A stretch of DNA of 64,000 nt, taken from contig NZ_KV878783.1 in the NCBI RefSeq assembly GCF_001890765.1, positions 1,401,173-1,465,172 of the forward strand. Reading direction: 5' to 3'. The notes beneath the pieces were generated by a model. The model ran no database searches, was not told where the DNA came from, and saw only the letters and a program-made list of their open reading frames with translations. Within the stretch, counting starts at the first letter, position 1, and each line of letters starts with the position of its first letter. The DNA is from Spirulina major PCC 6313. Lineage in GTDB: Bacteria > Cyanobacteriota > Cyanobacteriia > Cyanobacteriales > Spirulinaceae. This document shows, piece by piece, positions 43,734 to 52,762 of this stretch. A program made the position numbers and the translations under genes.

Positions 43734-44735
43734 TTAATACTCCGTCGATCCCACCGGGGGTTCAACGTCATCATCGTAGGGGCGATCCGGACGGCGGCGC
43801 GATCGCGGTTCCTCAAAGTCCAGATCCGGTTCATCCTCGTAATCCGGTGGCTCGCGGTCTACCCCCGCATCAAAATCATCCTCGCCATAGTCATCGTACT
43901 CATCCCCATAGTGGTCATCACGGGGCGCTGAAGATCGAGGCGGTTCCGGTTCTAGTGCTTCGTCGTAGTCCACATAGTCCACGTAGGGCGCGGGTTCTTC
44001 GTCTTCATAGAGTGCCGCATTGCGGGCCGAACCATTGCGGCGTGGCCGTTCCGGTTCACTCACTGTCCGATCCGGGCGACGGGATGGCGATCGCCGCCCC
44101 GACCGGCGTTCCTCAACGCCTTCAGTTTCTTCCCACTCATCTTCCCAAGCGTCATAGCGATCAGCGTAGCGCGTTTCATCGGGGGGATAGTCGCGGCTCG
44201 GTGGGGTATCGCGGGCCGGACGACGACTGCGGGGCGATCGCGGCGGTGGGCTGCTACGGTCTGTTGTCGGACGAGCGGCGCGGCTCCGGGGCGATGGAGC
44301 CGGGGCATCATCGTAGTCATCACTCCCCCGCAGCCGTTTGCGGGGCACAGATGCAGGCTCACGGTAGGCAGGCTCTAGCTCGTCGTAGTCCGGTTCTCGA
44401 TAGGCACGGTAGGAACGGCTCACCGGGCGGTCATCATCGACGATGGGCGTGCTGCGGCGGGCTTGCTCGGTGGCAAGTCCCCTTAGCCTCAGGGTTTCAA
44501 AGGCAAAAAAGAAGGTGGCTAAGGTGAGGAGAAATTGCCCCAACTGCATCAGCGGGTCAAATTTCCAACCGTAGGCAATCAAAATCCCACCACAGACCAA
44601 CCCGACCGCAGAGAAAAAGATATCGTAGTCCCTCGATAGTTCTGGCTTAATCGAGCGTAAAAAATAAAGTCCTGCACCAGCAACGGCCAAGAAGACCCCC
44701 AAAATGCTGGCTGAATTCCATCCAAAATTGATCAT
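43734..44735 (-). CDS. Ycf66 family membrane protein
   Basis: This 333-aa protein has a Ycf66 N-terminal part with three membrane helices (NFGWNSASILGVFLAVAGAGLYFL, DYDIFFSAVGLVCGGILIAYGW, QLGQFLLTLATFFFAFETLRLRG; read in parts). It is followed by a long Arg/Asp/Pro-rich, low-complexity tail of about 220 residues that is probably disordered. Ycf66 is shared by cyanobacteria and some plastids; its role is unknown but it is typically next to psbX, as here. The GC-rich tail is repetitive and may vary between strains. Confidence 0.9.
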   Translation of the reverse strand: MINFGWNSASILGVFLAVAGAGLYFLRSIKPELSRDYDIFFSAVGLVCGGILIAYGWKFDPLMQLGQFLLTLATFFFAFETLRLRGLATEQARRSTPIVDDDRPVSRSYRAYREPDYDELEPAYREPASVPRKRLRGSDDYDDAPAPSPRSRAARPTTDRSSPPPRSPRSRRPARDTPPSRDYPPDETRYADRYDAWEDEWEETEGVEERRSGRRSPSRRPDRTVSEPERPRRNGSARNAALYEDEEPAPYVDYVDYDEALEPEPPRSSAPRDDHYGDEYDDYGEDDFDAGVDREPPDYEDEPDLDFEEPRSRRRPDRPYDDDVEPPVGSTEY

Positions 44736-44840
44736 TACTGCTTCTTAAGCGTCAAGCTCGCGATCGCTGAACACGGGTGTTCTGTTCTTTCTACCTTAGC
44801 GAAATCTGCCCATTGCGCCCAGGAAAACCCTACCCCTAGG

Positions 44841-44885
44841 AAAAGACCTCAGAATCGAGGGGCAATGCTGCTGACGATCCTGAGG
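44841..44885 (-). terminator. Probable terminator of psbX
   Basis: On the minus strand CCTCAGGATCG and CGATTCTGAGG form an 11-bp stem (one G-T pair), followed by TCTTTTCC. It lies about 20 bp after the psbX stop and before ycf66, so it may separate the two or act as an attenuator. Confidence 0.6.
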
Positions 44886-44906
44886 CCACAGGGTTGCAAT
44901 AAACCC

Positions 44907-45026
44907 TTAGGAACGGGAGATTTTATCTTTCTGGCTAATAAAAACGAGGGCAACGGTTGCGGGAACGACGACAACCAATGTACCGGCCAGTAAGCTGTAA
45001 AGAAAGTTGGCTAAAGACGGTGTCAT
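44907..45026 (-). CDS. psbX: Photosystem II protein PsbX
   Basis: This 39-aa product, [18 protein letters not shown] then [20 protein letters not shown], has one membrane helix and a basic C-terminus. It matches PsbX, a small subunit near cytochrome b559 that helps plastoquinone exchange in photosystem II. Too short to stand out as an ORF, but the sequence and its place upstream of ycf66 on the same strand, a known cyanobacterial arrangement, are diagnostic. Confidence 0.96.
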   Translation of the reverse strand: MTPSLANFLYSLLAGTLVVVVPATVALVFISQKDKISRS

Positions 45027-45097
45027 TGTATTTAGTAACCTGATATTGAACGAAGAATTAGCATTTATTGTAGAGGGTTTTGTGCCTCCCGTGATCC

Positions 45098-45781
45098 TTA
45101 ATCTGCGTCGGGTAACAGCTCTGCGAGGCGTTGGCGGGACAATGTTGCAGCTTGAGCCACTTGCGGATGAGCATCTTTGGCGAGGAAGTTGAGGGCGGAT
45201 TTCGCTTTCTCACTGGGTAAATGGCCCAGGGCTTCGGCTAAGCGTTGCCGCACGAGCCAATCCTCAGAGCCGGCAAAGTCCAGCATCGCATCGGTGGCAT
45301 CGAGGGCTTTAATTTCCCCCAGAGCGGCGATCGCCGCTTGCTGAATCACCACCTCCTCACTTTTCAGGGCGTTGAGGAGTACAGATTTCGCCCGCACGTC
45401 TTTTAAATTTCCCAAGGACACCGCCGCACTAAACCGCACAAGCCATTGGGTATCTTCGTAAAAAGCCCGCACCAAGGGTTCAAAGGCCCGTTGATCTTCG
45501 AGATAGCCCAAGGCTCCGGCCGCGTCCGCCCGAATACCGTAATCTGGATCGGTTTCTAAAAGGCGCACCAAAATAGGGAAGGATTCTTCTGTAGATTTGA
45601 TGCCGAGGGCAAACACCGCCATGGAGCGGATTTGTAGGACTTCATCGTTGAGCACTTTTTTGATTAACGGCAGGGCTTCCAAGGCGGAAACGTGGCGTAA
45701 GGATGCGAGGGCGACCATGCGATCGCGGGAATTGGGGCTGTCGAGGTTGACCTCGATTTGGCTTAAATTCAGGGGAGCCAT
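45098..45781 (-). CDS. HEAT-repeat protein (NblB/CpcE-like)
   Basis: This 227-aa protein is built of about six HEAT repeats of roughly 31 residues, for example [28 protein letters not shown] and [27 protein letters not shown] (read in parts). Proteins of this size and repeat type in cyanobacteria include the phycobilisome-degradation factor NblB and the phycobilin lyase subunit CpcE. The sequence fits that group, but HEAT repeats are too general to set which. Cytoplasmic. It is upstream of psbX on the same strand, about 70 bp away, but has its own spacing. Confidence 0.8.
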   Translation of the reverse strand: MAPLNLSQIEVNLDSPNSRDRMVALASLRHVSALEALPLIKKVLNDEVLQIRSMAVFALGIKSTEESFPILVRLLETDPDYGIRADAAGALGYLEDQRAFEPLVRAFYEDTQWLVRFSAAVSLGNLKDVRAKSVLLNALKSEEVVIQQAAIAALGEIKALDATDAMLDFAGSEDWLVRQRLAEALGHLPSEKAKSALNFLAKDAHPQVAQAATLSRQRLAELLPDAD

Positions 45782-45820
45782 GACAATTCTGAAAAAACAG
45801 TTAACTTATCGTAACAATTT

Positions 45821-46444
45821 TCAGATTACGGTCGGAGTGAAGCGGGCCTGGCCTTGGCCCCAATGTTCTTCCCCGTGACGCTTGGGTAAGGATGCGGTGA
45901 GGGGGACGAGGTGGAAGGGGTGAAAGTGGTGATGGAAGTGGGCGTGGAGTTGCTCCGGGGTCGAACCAAAAGGCGGGCCACCGGGGCGGTGGTGGGTGAA
46001 GAAAATGGCCAGCAGTTCGCCTTGGGGTTTGAGGATGTGGTGGACGAGTTGGACGTAGCGATCGCGCTGACTCGGATCGATGGCGCAAAAACAGGTGTGT
46101 TCTACCACGTAATCAAACTGAGCCGGGGATTCAGCCGCGAGATCAAAAATATTGCGGTTGAGAAATTGCGCGGCAACACCCGCTGTTGCCGCGTTGCGTT
46201 CAGCCTGGGCAATGGCAGCGGGGGCGAAGTCAAACCCGATCACCGTTGCGCCTGCTTGGGCAAAGGCGATCGCATCATGGCCCGCCCCGCAACCGAGCAC
46301 CGCCACCCGTTTCCCCGCCACTGCGGTTCCATGGCAGTCCAACCAGGCTACAAACCCCGGCGCAGCCTGCCCCAAGTCCCACGGCGGCACTCCTTGTTGA
46401 TAGCGCGTTTCCCAAAACCCTGGTGTCTGGATAGAGTCGTTCAT
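45821..46444 (-). CDS. TPMT-like SAM-dependent methyltransferase
   Basis: This 207-aa protein is a class I methyltransferase of the thiopurine-methyltransferase type. FWETRYQQGVPPWDLGQAAPGFVAWL is the family N-terminus. The SAM motif is VAVLGCGAGHDAIAFAQAG, with Asp in GFDFAPAAIAQAERN, and YVVEHTCFCAIDPSQRDRYV is another family block (all read in parts). Relatives methylate thiols, iodide or halides. I chose the ATG at 46444 (MNDSIQTPGF). The HAS-barrel gene lies 34 bp upstream on the same strand. Confidence 0.87.
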   Translation of the reverse strand: MNDSIQTPGFWETRYQQGVPPWDLGQAAPGFVAWLDCHGTAVAGKRVAVLGCGAGHDAIAFAQAGATVIGFDFAPAAIAQAERNAATAGVAAQFLNRNIFDLAAESPAQFDYVVEHTCFCAIDPSQRDRYVQLVHHILKPQGELLAIFFTHHRPGGPPFGSTPEQLHAHFHHHFHPFHLVPLTASLPKRHGEEHWGQGQARFTPTVI

Positions 46445-46477
46445 GTCTTCCTTGGCTCCGATGTGCAACACCCCACC

Positions 46478-47128
46478 TCAGGCATGCACCTGACTGAGTA
46501 CGTAGCGCAAACTATCGTAATCATCCTTTAATAAAATTCCCAGCGTGCGCCCGGCTTTGATCAACCAGTTGCGATCGCCCTGCCGCAACTGAAACGCCGC
46601 CCGCAACGTGGCCGCAATTAAGCTTTCCACCGGCACATGGCTCACCTGCAACAGAGTCCGCAGAAAATCCATCTCTTCCGTAAACCGCTTCACCTCGTCG
46701 GGTTCACAGCGATAGACGGCTTGGTGAATTTGGGGCGGGCGGGGGGGTAGGTATTGAAACACTTGGGGCGATCGCCCCGGCCCCGGCACTAAAAATCCCA
46801 CAATCGCAACGCGAAATTCCGTCTTCAACATCGCAAAAATTTGCGGCTGCTCTTCGCGCAACTCTTCGAGGGACATCCCCAACGCCCGCGCCCGATGCAC
46901 CGAATCAATCGGGGTTGTGGTGGCGTAGGTGATCACGCCTAAAACGGTATTGCCGGACTCCTCATCCAATGCCTTCACCCAACTGCCAAAGGGGGGCATG
47001 ACGGGAAATTTCAACTCCTCCGGCTCCAAACATTGCGCCAAGAAATCTGTTGTTGCCGTTTCAATCACTTCCGCAATATGGTTGGGGCGGGGGCGATCGG
47101 TGGAAAATTGGGGTAAGGGTAAGCGCAT
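46478..47128 (-). CDS. HAS-barrel domain protein
   Basis: This 216-aa protein opens with RPNHIAEVIETATTDFLAQ and PPFGSWVKALDEESGNTVLGVITYAT, the pattern of the HAS barrel found at the N-terminus of HerA and ATP-synthase subunits. The rest (to residue 216) is alpha-helical with no ATPase motif. Such stand-alone HAS-barrel proteins accompany or lack HerA in cyanobacteria; the function is unknown. A HerA-like ATPase is encoded at 39565. Soluble, length about usual for this group. Confidence 0.75.
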   Translation of the reverse strand: MRLPLPQFSTDRPRPNHIAEVIETATTDFLAQCLEPEELKFPVMPPFGSWVKALDEESGNTVLGVITYATTTPIDSVHRARALGMSLEELREEQPQIFAMLKTEFRVAIVGFLVPGPGRSPQVFQYLPPRPPQIHQAVYRCEPDEVKRFTEEMDFLRTLLQVSHVPVESLIAATLRAAFQLRQGDRNWLIKAGRTLGILLKDDYDSLRYVLSQVHA

Positions 47129-47260
47129 CGGCAGGGGCGGGGCTGAAGGATGAGAAACGCATCAAAAATAGCCCTCTGGCCTTGTTCCAGGATTCGGAAT
47201 TGAGCGGATTGACCCAACGCGCAACGGGTCAGCATCGCACCGAGACCAGAGGTGAATCGT

Positions 47261-47452
47261 TTATTTTTTCTTGCCTTTGCTGAGATCCACGGTTTCGAGT
47301 TCAGCCAGCTTGAAGGTGACCAACTTATCCCAGTTGCCCCCTTCAAACAACACGGCAACATTGCCGTCGCTAATGCGTTGCACCAATCCTTCAAACTCAT
47401 AATAGGTGTCATTAGGATTTTTGACGCGAACTGTTGCACCAGGTAAAATCAT
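47261..47452 (-). CDS. ndhS: NAD(P)H-quinone oxidoreductase subunit S
   Basis: NdhS is the small SH3-fold subunit of the photosynthetic NDH-1 complex that helps ferredoxin dock for cyclic electron flow. The 63-aa product starts [20 protein letters not shown] and has [19 protein letters not shown] followed by [14 protein letters not shown], which matches NdhS throughout. The ATG at 47452 follows AGGA 8 nt upstream; a longer frame to 47479 adds nine unrelated residues. The C-terminus is Lys-rich (SKGKKK). Located at the stromal/cytoplasmic side of thylakoids. Confidence 0.93.
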   Translation of the reverse strand: MILPGATVRVKNPNDTYYEFEGLVQRISDGNVAVLFEGGNWDKLVTFKLAELETVDLSKGKKK

Positions 47453-47591
47453 GAGTATTTTCCTTTGATTCAAAATCACAGAATTACGAGTGAGACTGCT
47501 CTGAAACAGACTGCCCGCCCCTATCTTGCCATATTCCTTTGATCCGACGGGATCGGGATGATGGATCTAGGGGCTAAGGTGGGGGCGATCG

Positions 47592-48851
47592 CTAACGGAA
47601 ATGCATCCGAGGTCGATGGTTTGCCACCGATTCCACCAGGCCCAAGGCGAGGAAATTCGTCAGCAAGGCCGACCGTCCGTAGCTAATCCAGGGCAGCGGC
47701 AACCCGGTAATCGGCGACACCCCCACCGTCATGCCAATATTCACAAACACCTGAAACGCAATCATTGACAGCACGCCCACCGCTAACAGAGAACCAAAGT
47801 TATCCTTGGCATTTTGGGCAATGACGATCAGCCGCAGGCAGATTAACCAAAAGGCAAAAATGACAATGATTGAGCCGATGAACCCCAGTTCTTCCCCCAC
47901 AGCGGAAAAAATGAAGTCGGTATGTTGTTCGGGGATGAAGTCTAGTTGGGTTTGGGTTCCGTTGAAGAGTCCTTCGCCCCAGAGTTCCCCGGCCCCGATG
48001 GCGATGCGGGATTGAATGAGGTGATAGCCTCCACCGAGGGGGTCTTTTTCCGGGTTGAGAAAGAGGATAAGGCGGTCTTTTTGGTAATCCTTGAGCAGTC
48101 CCCAAAAGACTTGGCCGAGGACGGCGGCCGCCCAGTTAATCGCAACGACGATGGGGGTGCTGATTTGCCGGAGGGGGAGGGTAAACCAAGCGATCGCACA
48201 GACCAACACCGTCCAAATTCCACAGGCGGGCAACGAGATCCCGTACAACACCGCCGCCACCATCGGCGAGACCAACAGGAGCAGCCAAGCGGGTTTAACG
48301 TTCGCCCAATAGAGCATGCCCAGGGTAATCGCCCCAAAGACTAATGCTGTCCCCAAATCCGGCTGCACAAAAATCAAAATCCAGGGAACCATCGTGATCG
48401 CTAAAACCCGAAAGACAGAATCAAGGGTTGTGGCAGGGCGATCGTGAAGCAGGGCCGCCAAGGTGATAATCAACCCCACTTTGGCAAATTCGGAAGGTTG
48501 GACATTAAACCCACCGATGGTGAGCCAACTTTGCGCCCCATTCGCCGTATGACCCGCCAACATCACCACCACGAGGGTGACATTCATTAGGGCATAGATC
48601 GGCCAGTGCCATTGCAGTAAAAATTCATACTGAAACTGAGAGATTGCGAGGGTAATTACCAGGCCGATTAACCCCACGAGCCAATGTTGCCACCAGTCGG
48701 TAATGCCTTGGCGCAGTTCGATACTGTGGATCATCACCCCCCCAAAGATGGTGAGGCCGACCACGAGGGCGAGGAGGAAAAAGTCCAGGTTTTGCCAACC
48801 GAGCCACCATTGTCGCCATTGAGATTTTTCGTTATGGGATCGCTGCAACAT
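47592..48851 (-). CDS. rodA: Rod-shape-determining protein RodA
   Basis: This 419-aa SEDS-family membrane protein has about ten helices and is the peptidoglycan glycosyltransferase that works with a class B PBP in side-wall synthesis. Key pieces are GGFNVQPSEFAKVG, the QPDLGTALV segment with the catalytic Asp, FIPEQHTDFIFSAVGEELGF, and the C-terminal GVSPITGLPLPWISYGRSAL (in parts). The start MLQRSHNEKSQWRQW is like other cyanobacterial RodA. mrp lies upstream on the same strand, 45 bp away. Confidence 0.94.
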   Translation of the reverse strand: MLQRSHNEKSQWRQWWLGWQNLDFFLLALVVGLTIFGGVMIHSIELRQGITDWWQHWLVGLIGLVITLAISQFQYEFLLQWHWPIYALMNVTLVVVMLAGHTANGAQSWLTIGGFNVQPSEFAKVGLIITLAALLHDRPATTLDSVFRVLAITMVPWILIFVQPDLGTALVFGAITLGMLYWANVKPAWLLLLVSPMVAAVLYGISLPACGIWTVLVCAIAWFTLPLRQISTPIVVAINWAAAVLGQVFWGLLKDYQKDRLILFLNPEKDPLGGGYHLIQSRIAIGAGELWGEGLFNGTQTQLDFIPEQHTDFIFSAVGEELGFIGSIIVIFAFWLICLRLIVIAQNAKDNFGSLLAVGVLSMIAFQVFVNIGMTVGVSPITGLPLPWISYGRSALLTNFLALGLVESVANHRPRMHFR

Positions 48852-48896
48852 AGGACGCTAGTAGATAAAGAGTGGTCGTCGTTCAACGGGTCAGGG

Positions 48897-49964
48897 CTAC
48901 GTTAGGGCCGCAACGGATACTCGCGCGGCGATGCTTTGGGCAATTTTGGTCAGGGCTTGGGCGGAGGCGGATTCGGGCTGAGCGACGACGATGGGAATGC
49001 CGCGATCGCCCCCTTCTCGCACCGGAATTTCCAACGGAACCCCACCAATCAGAGGCACACCCAATTCAGCGGCGGTATTCGCCCCACCCCCCGATCCAAA
49101 CAGGTCATACCGCTTTTCCGGACAATCCGGCGGAATGAAATAACTCATATTTTCCACAATACCCAAGACATTCACCCCCAATTGTTCAAACATTTTTAAG
49201 CCCCGGCGAGCGTCCACCAAGGAAACCGTTTGGGGCGTGGTGACAATCACCACCCCAGCCATGGGGACGGCCTGGGCCATGGTTAATTGAGCATCACCGG
49301 TGCCGGGGGGCAAATCGACAACGAGATAATCTAGGTTCCCCCAATTCACCTGATAGAGGAATTGGCGAATGATGCCGTTGAGCATTGGCCCCCGCCAAAT
49401 CACGGGCTGGTCTGGGTCAATGAGGAAGCCCATGGACACCATTTTGAGGCCATGATTCACCGCCGGTTGCAGAATATCTTGACCCTGGGCATCTTTTTGG
49501 ACATCGACTTTCGCATCGGTCAAGCCCAGCATGGTGGGGGCGTTGGGCCCGTAGATATCCGCATCAAGGAGACCAACGGCAGCCCCACTTTGGGCGAGGG
49601 CAACGGCAATATTGACGGCGACGGTGCTTTTGCCCACGCCACCTTTGCCGCTCGAAACGGCGATGATATTTTTCACACCGGCGATGCCCTGTTGATCCGG
49701 CAGGGATTTTTGTTGGGGAGTTTCGGCAGTGACTTCGACTTCAACGGCCTCAACGCCCGGTAGTTGACGGACGGCTTTTTGGCAGTCTTCGACAATGAAT
49801 TCCCGGAGGGGACAGGCGGGGGTGGTGAGCACGAGGGTAAAGCGGACGGTTCCCCCGGCAATCTGCACATTCCGGATCATGTTGAGTTCGACTAAGCTCT
49901 TTTGTAGCTCTGGGTCTTGGACAGGACGCAAAACGTTTAAAACAGCCGTTGAGTCTAGAGTCAT
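48897..49964 (-). CDS. mrp: Mrp/ApbC family Fe-S carrier ATPase
   Basis: This 355-aa P-loop protein is a Mrp/NBP35-type iron-sulphur cluster carrier. It has an N-terminal MIP18-like domain (LRPVQDPELQKSLVELNMI) and the deviant Walker A GKGGVGKST at 106-114. The ATPase core reads DADIYGPNAPTMLG, YLVVDLPPGTGDAQLT and VIVTTPQTVSLVDARRGLKMF. The usual CxxC near the end is reduced to one Cys in PPDCPEKRYDLFGSGGG. It is cytoplasmic and probably co-transcribed with rodA. Confidence 0.92.
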   Translation of the reverse strand: MTLDSTAVLNVLRPVQDPELQKSLVELNMIRNVQIAGGTVRFTLVLTTPACPLREFIVEDCQKAVRQLPGVEAVEVEVTAETPQQKSLPDQQGIAGVKNIIAVSSGKGGVGKSTVAVNIAVALAQSGAAVGLLDADIYGPNAPTMLGLTDAKVDVQKDAQGQDILQPAVNHGLKMVSMGFLIDPDQPVIWRGPMLNGIIRQFLYQVNWGNLDYLVVDLPPGTGDAQLTMAQAVPMAGVVIVTTPQTVSLVDARRGLKMFEQLGVNVLGIVENMSYFIPPDCPEKRYDLFGSGGGANTAAELGVPLIGGVPLEIPVREGGDRGIPIVVAQPESASAQALTKIAQSIAARVSVAALT

Positions 49965-50058
49965 TAGTTTGTGAAGGTTTGTAATTTTATTGTTTATCCT
50001 ACCGTTTTCGGGGACGGGGCGGCGATTTCTGCGATCGCGTCTCCCCAGGCTGCCAAGG

Positions 50059-50541
50059 TTACAGCGGAGCCGGACGCTCCACCGCCTGGGCTAAGTTATC
50101 AGCAACCCGCGCCACATAGGGACGAATCACCCACCACAACACCGGTGAGAGCAAACCCCTCAGGGTGACAGAATAGGAAATATACGTGCCACACACCGAT
50201 GATTCAAACTGATAGGTGACACGATTTTCCACACCAGGAATCGCTAAAAAGCGCACACTCAAGAGTTTACGCGGATCAACTTGCTCCACAAATATCCGAA
50301 TCGGGATCGGGGTGAAGCGCGTCACAACTTGATAGATCAGTCCAGGTTTAGCCATTAAGCCGTTCGGGACGTTGGTGCGGGCAAGCAAGGGATTCCAAGA
50401 TACATCGGCGAGGTTGATGAGTTTTTGCCAGAGGGCATCGACCGAAGCCCGGCAGAGAACTCGGTAGCGTTTGTTGAGCCGGAACTGGCAAAACAGGTAG
50501 CCACGAGCCACAAGGAGCTTAAACGAAATTTGAAAAATCAT
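50059..50541 (-). CDS. SRPBCC-fold protein
   Basis: The likely start is the ATG at 50541 (MIFQISFKLLVARGY), giving 160 aa; a frame from 50577 is possible. The protein has a SRPBCC (Bet v1/polyketide cyclase-like) pattern: YRVLCRASVDALWQKLINLADVSWNP, VENRVTYQFESSVCGTYISYSVTLRG and a C-terminal helix RPYVARVADNLAQAVE (in parts). Such folds bind hydrophobic ligands such as lipids or pigments. No partner is evident. It is divergent from hemF. Confidence 0.72.
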   Translation of the reverse strand: MIFQISFKLLVARGYLFCQFRLNKRYRVLCRASVDALWQKLINLADVSWNPLLARTNVPNGLMAKPGLIYQVVTRFTPIPIRIFVEQVDPRKLLSVRFLAIPGVENRVTYQFESSVCGTYISYSVTLRGLLSPVLWWVIRPYVARVADNLAQAVERPAPL

Positions 50542-50775
50542 AGCGCTTGTGTAGCAACCGCCTATCCATAAGATCAATCCCTATTCTATGCAAGTTCTTG
50601 ATGGATCGAACTCTTCAACCAGGAAGTGCCTCAGCAGGGGAGGTCTTTGAGAGTGTCTGCACCAGAGGATGTTGCATTTTGTGAGGGGAGTGCGATCGCA
50701 CCGAAGTGAATGTGCGAAGATCAACGCCACACGACAAGTTTTGTCTATTTAAGAATTAATTTTTGCTTTAATGCT

Positions 50776-51807
50776 ATGACAGCTTCTCCAACGCAGCTTA
50801 ACCAATCACAACATCCCAACCTGCCCCCCGCCGATTCCCGGGCGCGGATCAGTGCCTTCATGAAAGGTGTGCAGGACAGTATTTGTCAAGGTCTTGAGGA
50901 ACTCGATGGGGTTGGCACATTTCGCGAAGATTCTTGGGATCGCGAAGAAGGCGGCGGGGGCCGGTCGCGGGTGATCCGGGATGGCGATGTGTTTGAACAA
51001 GGGGGGGTCAACTTTTCGGAAGTGTGGGGCAAAACCCTCCCCCCATCGATTCTGCAAAATCGCCCCGATGCCGCCGGTCATGAATTCTATGCCACCGGTA
51101 CTTCCATGGTGCTCCATCCCCGCAACCCCTACATCCCCACGGTTCACCTCAACTATCGCTATTTTGAAGCGGGCCCCGTCTGGTGGTTCGGCGGTGGGGC
51201 AGATTTAACCCCCTACTACCCCTTTCACGAAGATGCCCATCATTTTCACACCACCTACAAGGCGGCGTGCGATCGCCACAATCCCCACTACTACAACATC
51301 TTCAAAGCCTGGTGTGATGAATATTTCTACCTGAAGCACCGTAACGAAGCGCGGGGCATCGGCGGGATTTTCTTCGACTACCAAGACGATCGCGGCGAAC
51401 TCTATCGCGGCCCCAACCCCGACCAAGCCGCCGCTGACTATAGCCGTCAACTGGGGGATGTTCCCTCTCGCACCTGGGAAGAAGTGTTCGCCTTTGTGAA
51501 AGACTGTAGCGAGGCCTTTTTACCGGCCTATGTGCCCATTGCCCAGAAACGACGCGGGACGGAGTACAGCGATCGCGAACGCCAATTCCAACTCTATCGA
51601 CGGGGGCGTTACGTCGAATTCAACCTCGTCTACGATCGCGGTACCATCTTCGGCCTCCAAACCAACGGACGCACCGAATCGATCCTGATGTCCTTGCCGC
51701 CCCTCGTGCGTTGGGAATATTGCTACCAGCCTGAACCCAACAGCCGCGAAGCTGAACTCTATGACACCTTCCTAAAACCCCAAGATTGGGCAAACTGGTC
51801 TGCCTAA
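50776..51807 (+). CDS. hemF: Oxygen-dependent coproporphyrinogen III oxidase
   Basis: HemF decarboxylates coproporphyrinogen III to protoporphyrinogen IX, feeding heme and chlorophyll synthesis. The 343-aa product has the invariant core: [98 protein letters not shown] (in parts). The ATG at 50776 ([10 protein letters not shown]) is preferred; the open frame begins at 50710. Cytoplasmic, length normal. A 12-bp inverted repeat follows the stop. Confidence 0.97.
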   Translation: MTASPTQLNQSQHPNLPPADSRARISAFMKGVQDSICQGLEELDGVGTFREDSWDREEGGGGRSRVIRDGDVFEQGGVNFSEVWGKTLPPSILQNRPDAAGHEFYATGTSMVLHPRNPYIPTVHLNYRYFEAGPVWWFGGGADLTPYYPFHEDAHHFHTTYKAACDRHNPHYYNIFKAWCDEYFYLKHRNEARGIGGIFFDYQDDRGELYRGPNPDQAAADYSRQLGDVPSRTWEEVFAFVKDCSEAFLPAYVPIAQKRRGTEYSDRERQFQLYRRGRYVEFNLVYDRGTIFGLQTNGRTESILMSLPPLVRWEYCYQPEPNSREAELYDTFLKPQDWANWSA

Positions 51808-52168
51808 CCCCAGACCCCGCAGGCATCGCCCCAAGTCGGGATGCAATGCCTGCGGGGAACAGGTTCGAGTCGCATGGGTCAACGGACTCAGTGAACCAAA
51901 CAGATGACTAGTACACCAGAATCACTTTGGGCTGTCTCCCCACAACAGAGTTTTTCTGGTAAGCTGTATACAAACTCAAACCCTTATCAATACAAGGGGG
52001 TGAGCATCCATCCAATGTCCACGCTTACCCAACGCAAACCGAACCATCCACACCCACTCGCTGCGATCGCTTGATCAACGTTAGGGTAGTGATCAGTAAG
52101 GGTTAACCTGAGTAGCGATTTTCAGATGTTGGCACACTATATTGCTTGAGTTTGAGGCCAGTTGACGC
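51808..52168. other. Intergenic region between hemF and the STAS gene
   Basis: This gap of about 360 bp holds the hemF hairpin and AT-rich promoter-like sequence before the STAS gene. A 19-codon frame from 52016 (MSTLTQRKPNHPHP) has no good ribosome site and I do not call it. Confidence 0.5.
51815..51857 (+). terminator. Strong inverted repeat after hemF
   Basis: CCCCGCAGGCAT and ATGCCTGCGGGG form a perfect 12-bp stem around a 19-nt loop, starting 7 bp after the hemF stop. There is no T run, so it may end or stabilise the transcript rather than act as a classic rho-independent terminator. Confidence 0.5.
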
Positions 52169-52537
52169 GTGATTCACATTGATCAGAAAAAACACACAAC
52201 CCAAGACCAAACCCAAGTTATTGTTTTAGCGCCTAGCGGACGTTTAGACATCACGACGGCTTGGCAATTTCGGTTAAAGTTGCAAGAGTGTATTTCTAAA
52301 CTCAGCCGCCATGTTGTGGTTAACCTCAGTCAGGTTAACTTCATCGATAGCTCTGGGTTAACGTCCCTGGTGGCTGGCATGCGTGATGCCGACAAGGTGA
52401 AAGGAAGCTTCCGAATTTGTAATGTCCATCCCGAAGCGAAACTTGTGTTTGAAGTCACAATGATGGACTCGGTCTTTGAGATTTTTGAGACGGAAGAAGA
52501 AGCCCTTGATGGCGTTCCTCGTGCAATGTCGAGCTAA
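52169..52537 (+). CDS. STAS-domain anti-sigma factor antagonist-like protein
   Basis: This 122-aa protein is a single STAS domain like SpoIIAA/RsbV. SQVNFIDSSGLTSLVAGMRDA contains the phosphorylatable Ser (Ser61 or Ser62) at the helix start, and VIVLAPSGRLDITTAWQFR is the first beta-alpha unit. Such proteins bind an anti-sigma kinase when unphosphorylated and free a partner. The kinase (RsbW-like) and phosphatase are not in this window. The start is GTG. Cytoplasmic. Confidence 0.88.
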   Translation: MIHIDQKKHTTQDQTQVIVLAPSGRLDITTAWQFRLKLQECISKLSRHVVVNLSQVNFIDSSGLTSLVAGMRDADKVKGSFRICNVHPEAKLVFEVTMMDSVFEIFETEEEALDGVPRAMSS

Positions 52538-52631
52538 TGGTGAGACCACCCGGATAATCCCACCGCTTTTATCCCACTGCCGAGCAAAAAAAAGTTTGCT
52601 CAGGCTTATGTTCGTTTGTACTTAACTCATC

Positions 52632-52724
52632 TATAGCAATCCTATTTGATTCATGAACAGGCAAGGGGCCTAAGCCCCTTGTTGATGAGGAGATAAGATC
52701 TTCGATTGATTTAGGATCGCGATA
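52632..52724. repeat. MITE-like repeat, ~90-bp family, copy 3
   Basis: This 93-bp copy matches copies 1 and 2, with ends TATAGCAATCCTA and TAGGATCGCGATA (one change in the right end) and a core reading CAAGGGGCCTAAGCCCCTTG. It lies 38 bp before the TPR-CHAT gene and may carry or disrupt its promoter. Confidence 0.85.
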
Positions 52725-52762
52725 GATCAGATTAGGACAGGAAACAGTGAGGGAGACAACAC

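Noticed and set aside
52016..52075. 19-codon frame upstream of the STAS gene
   Set aside because: No ribosome site and no recognisable sequence.
51846..52168. Known riboswitch or small RNA between hemF and the STAS gene
   Set aside because: I could not match any riboswitch core; only the hemF hairpin is clear.
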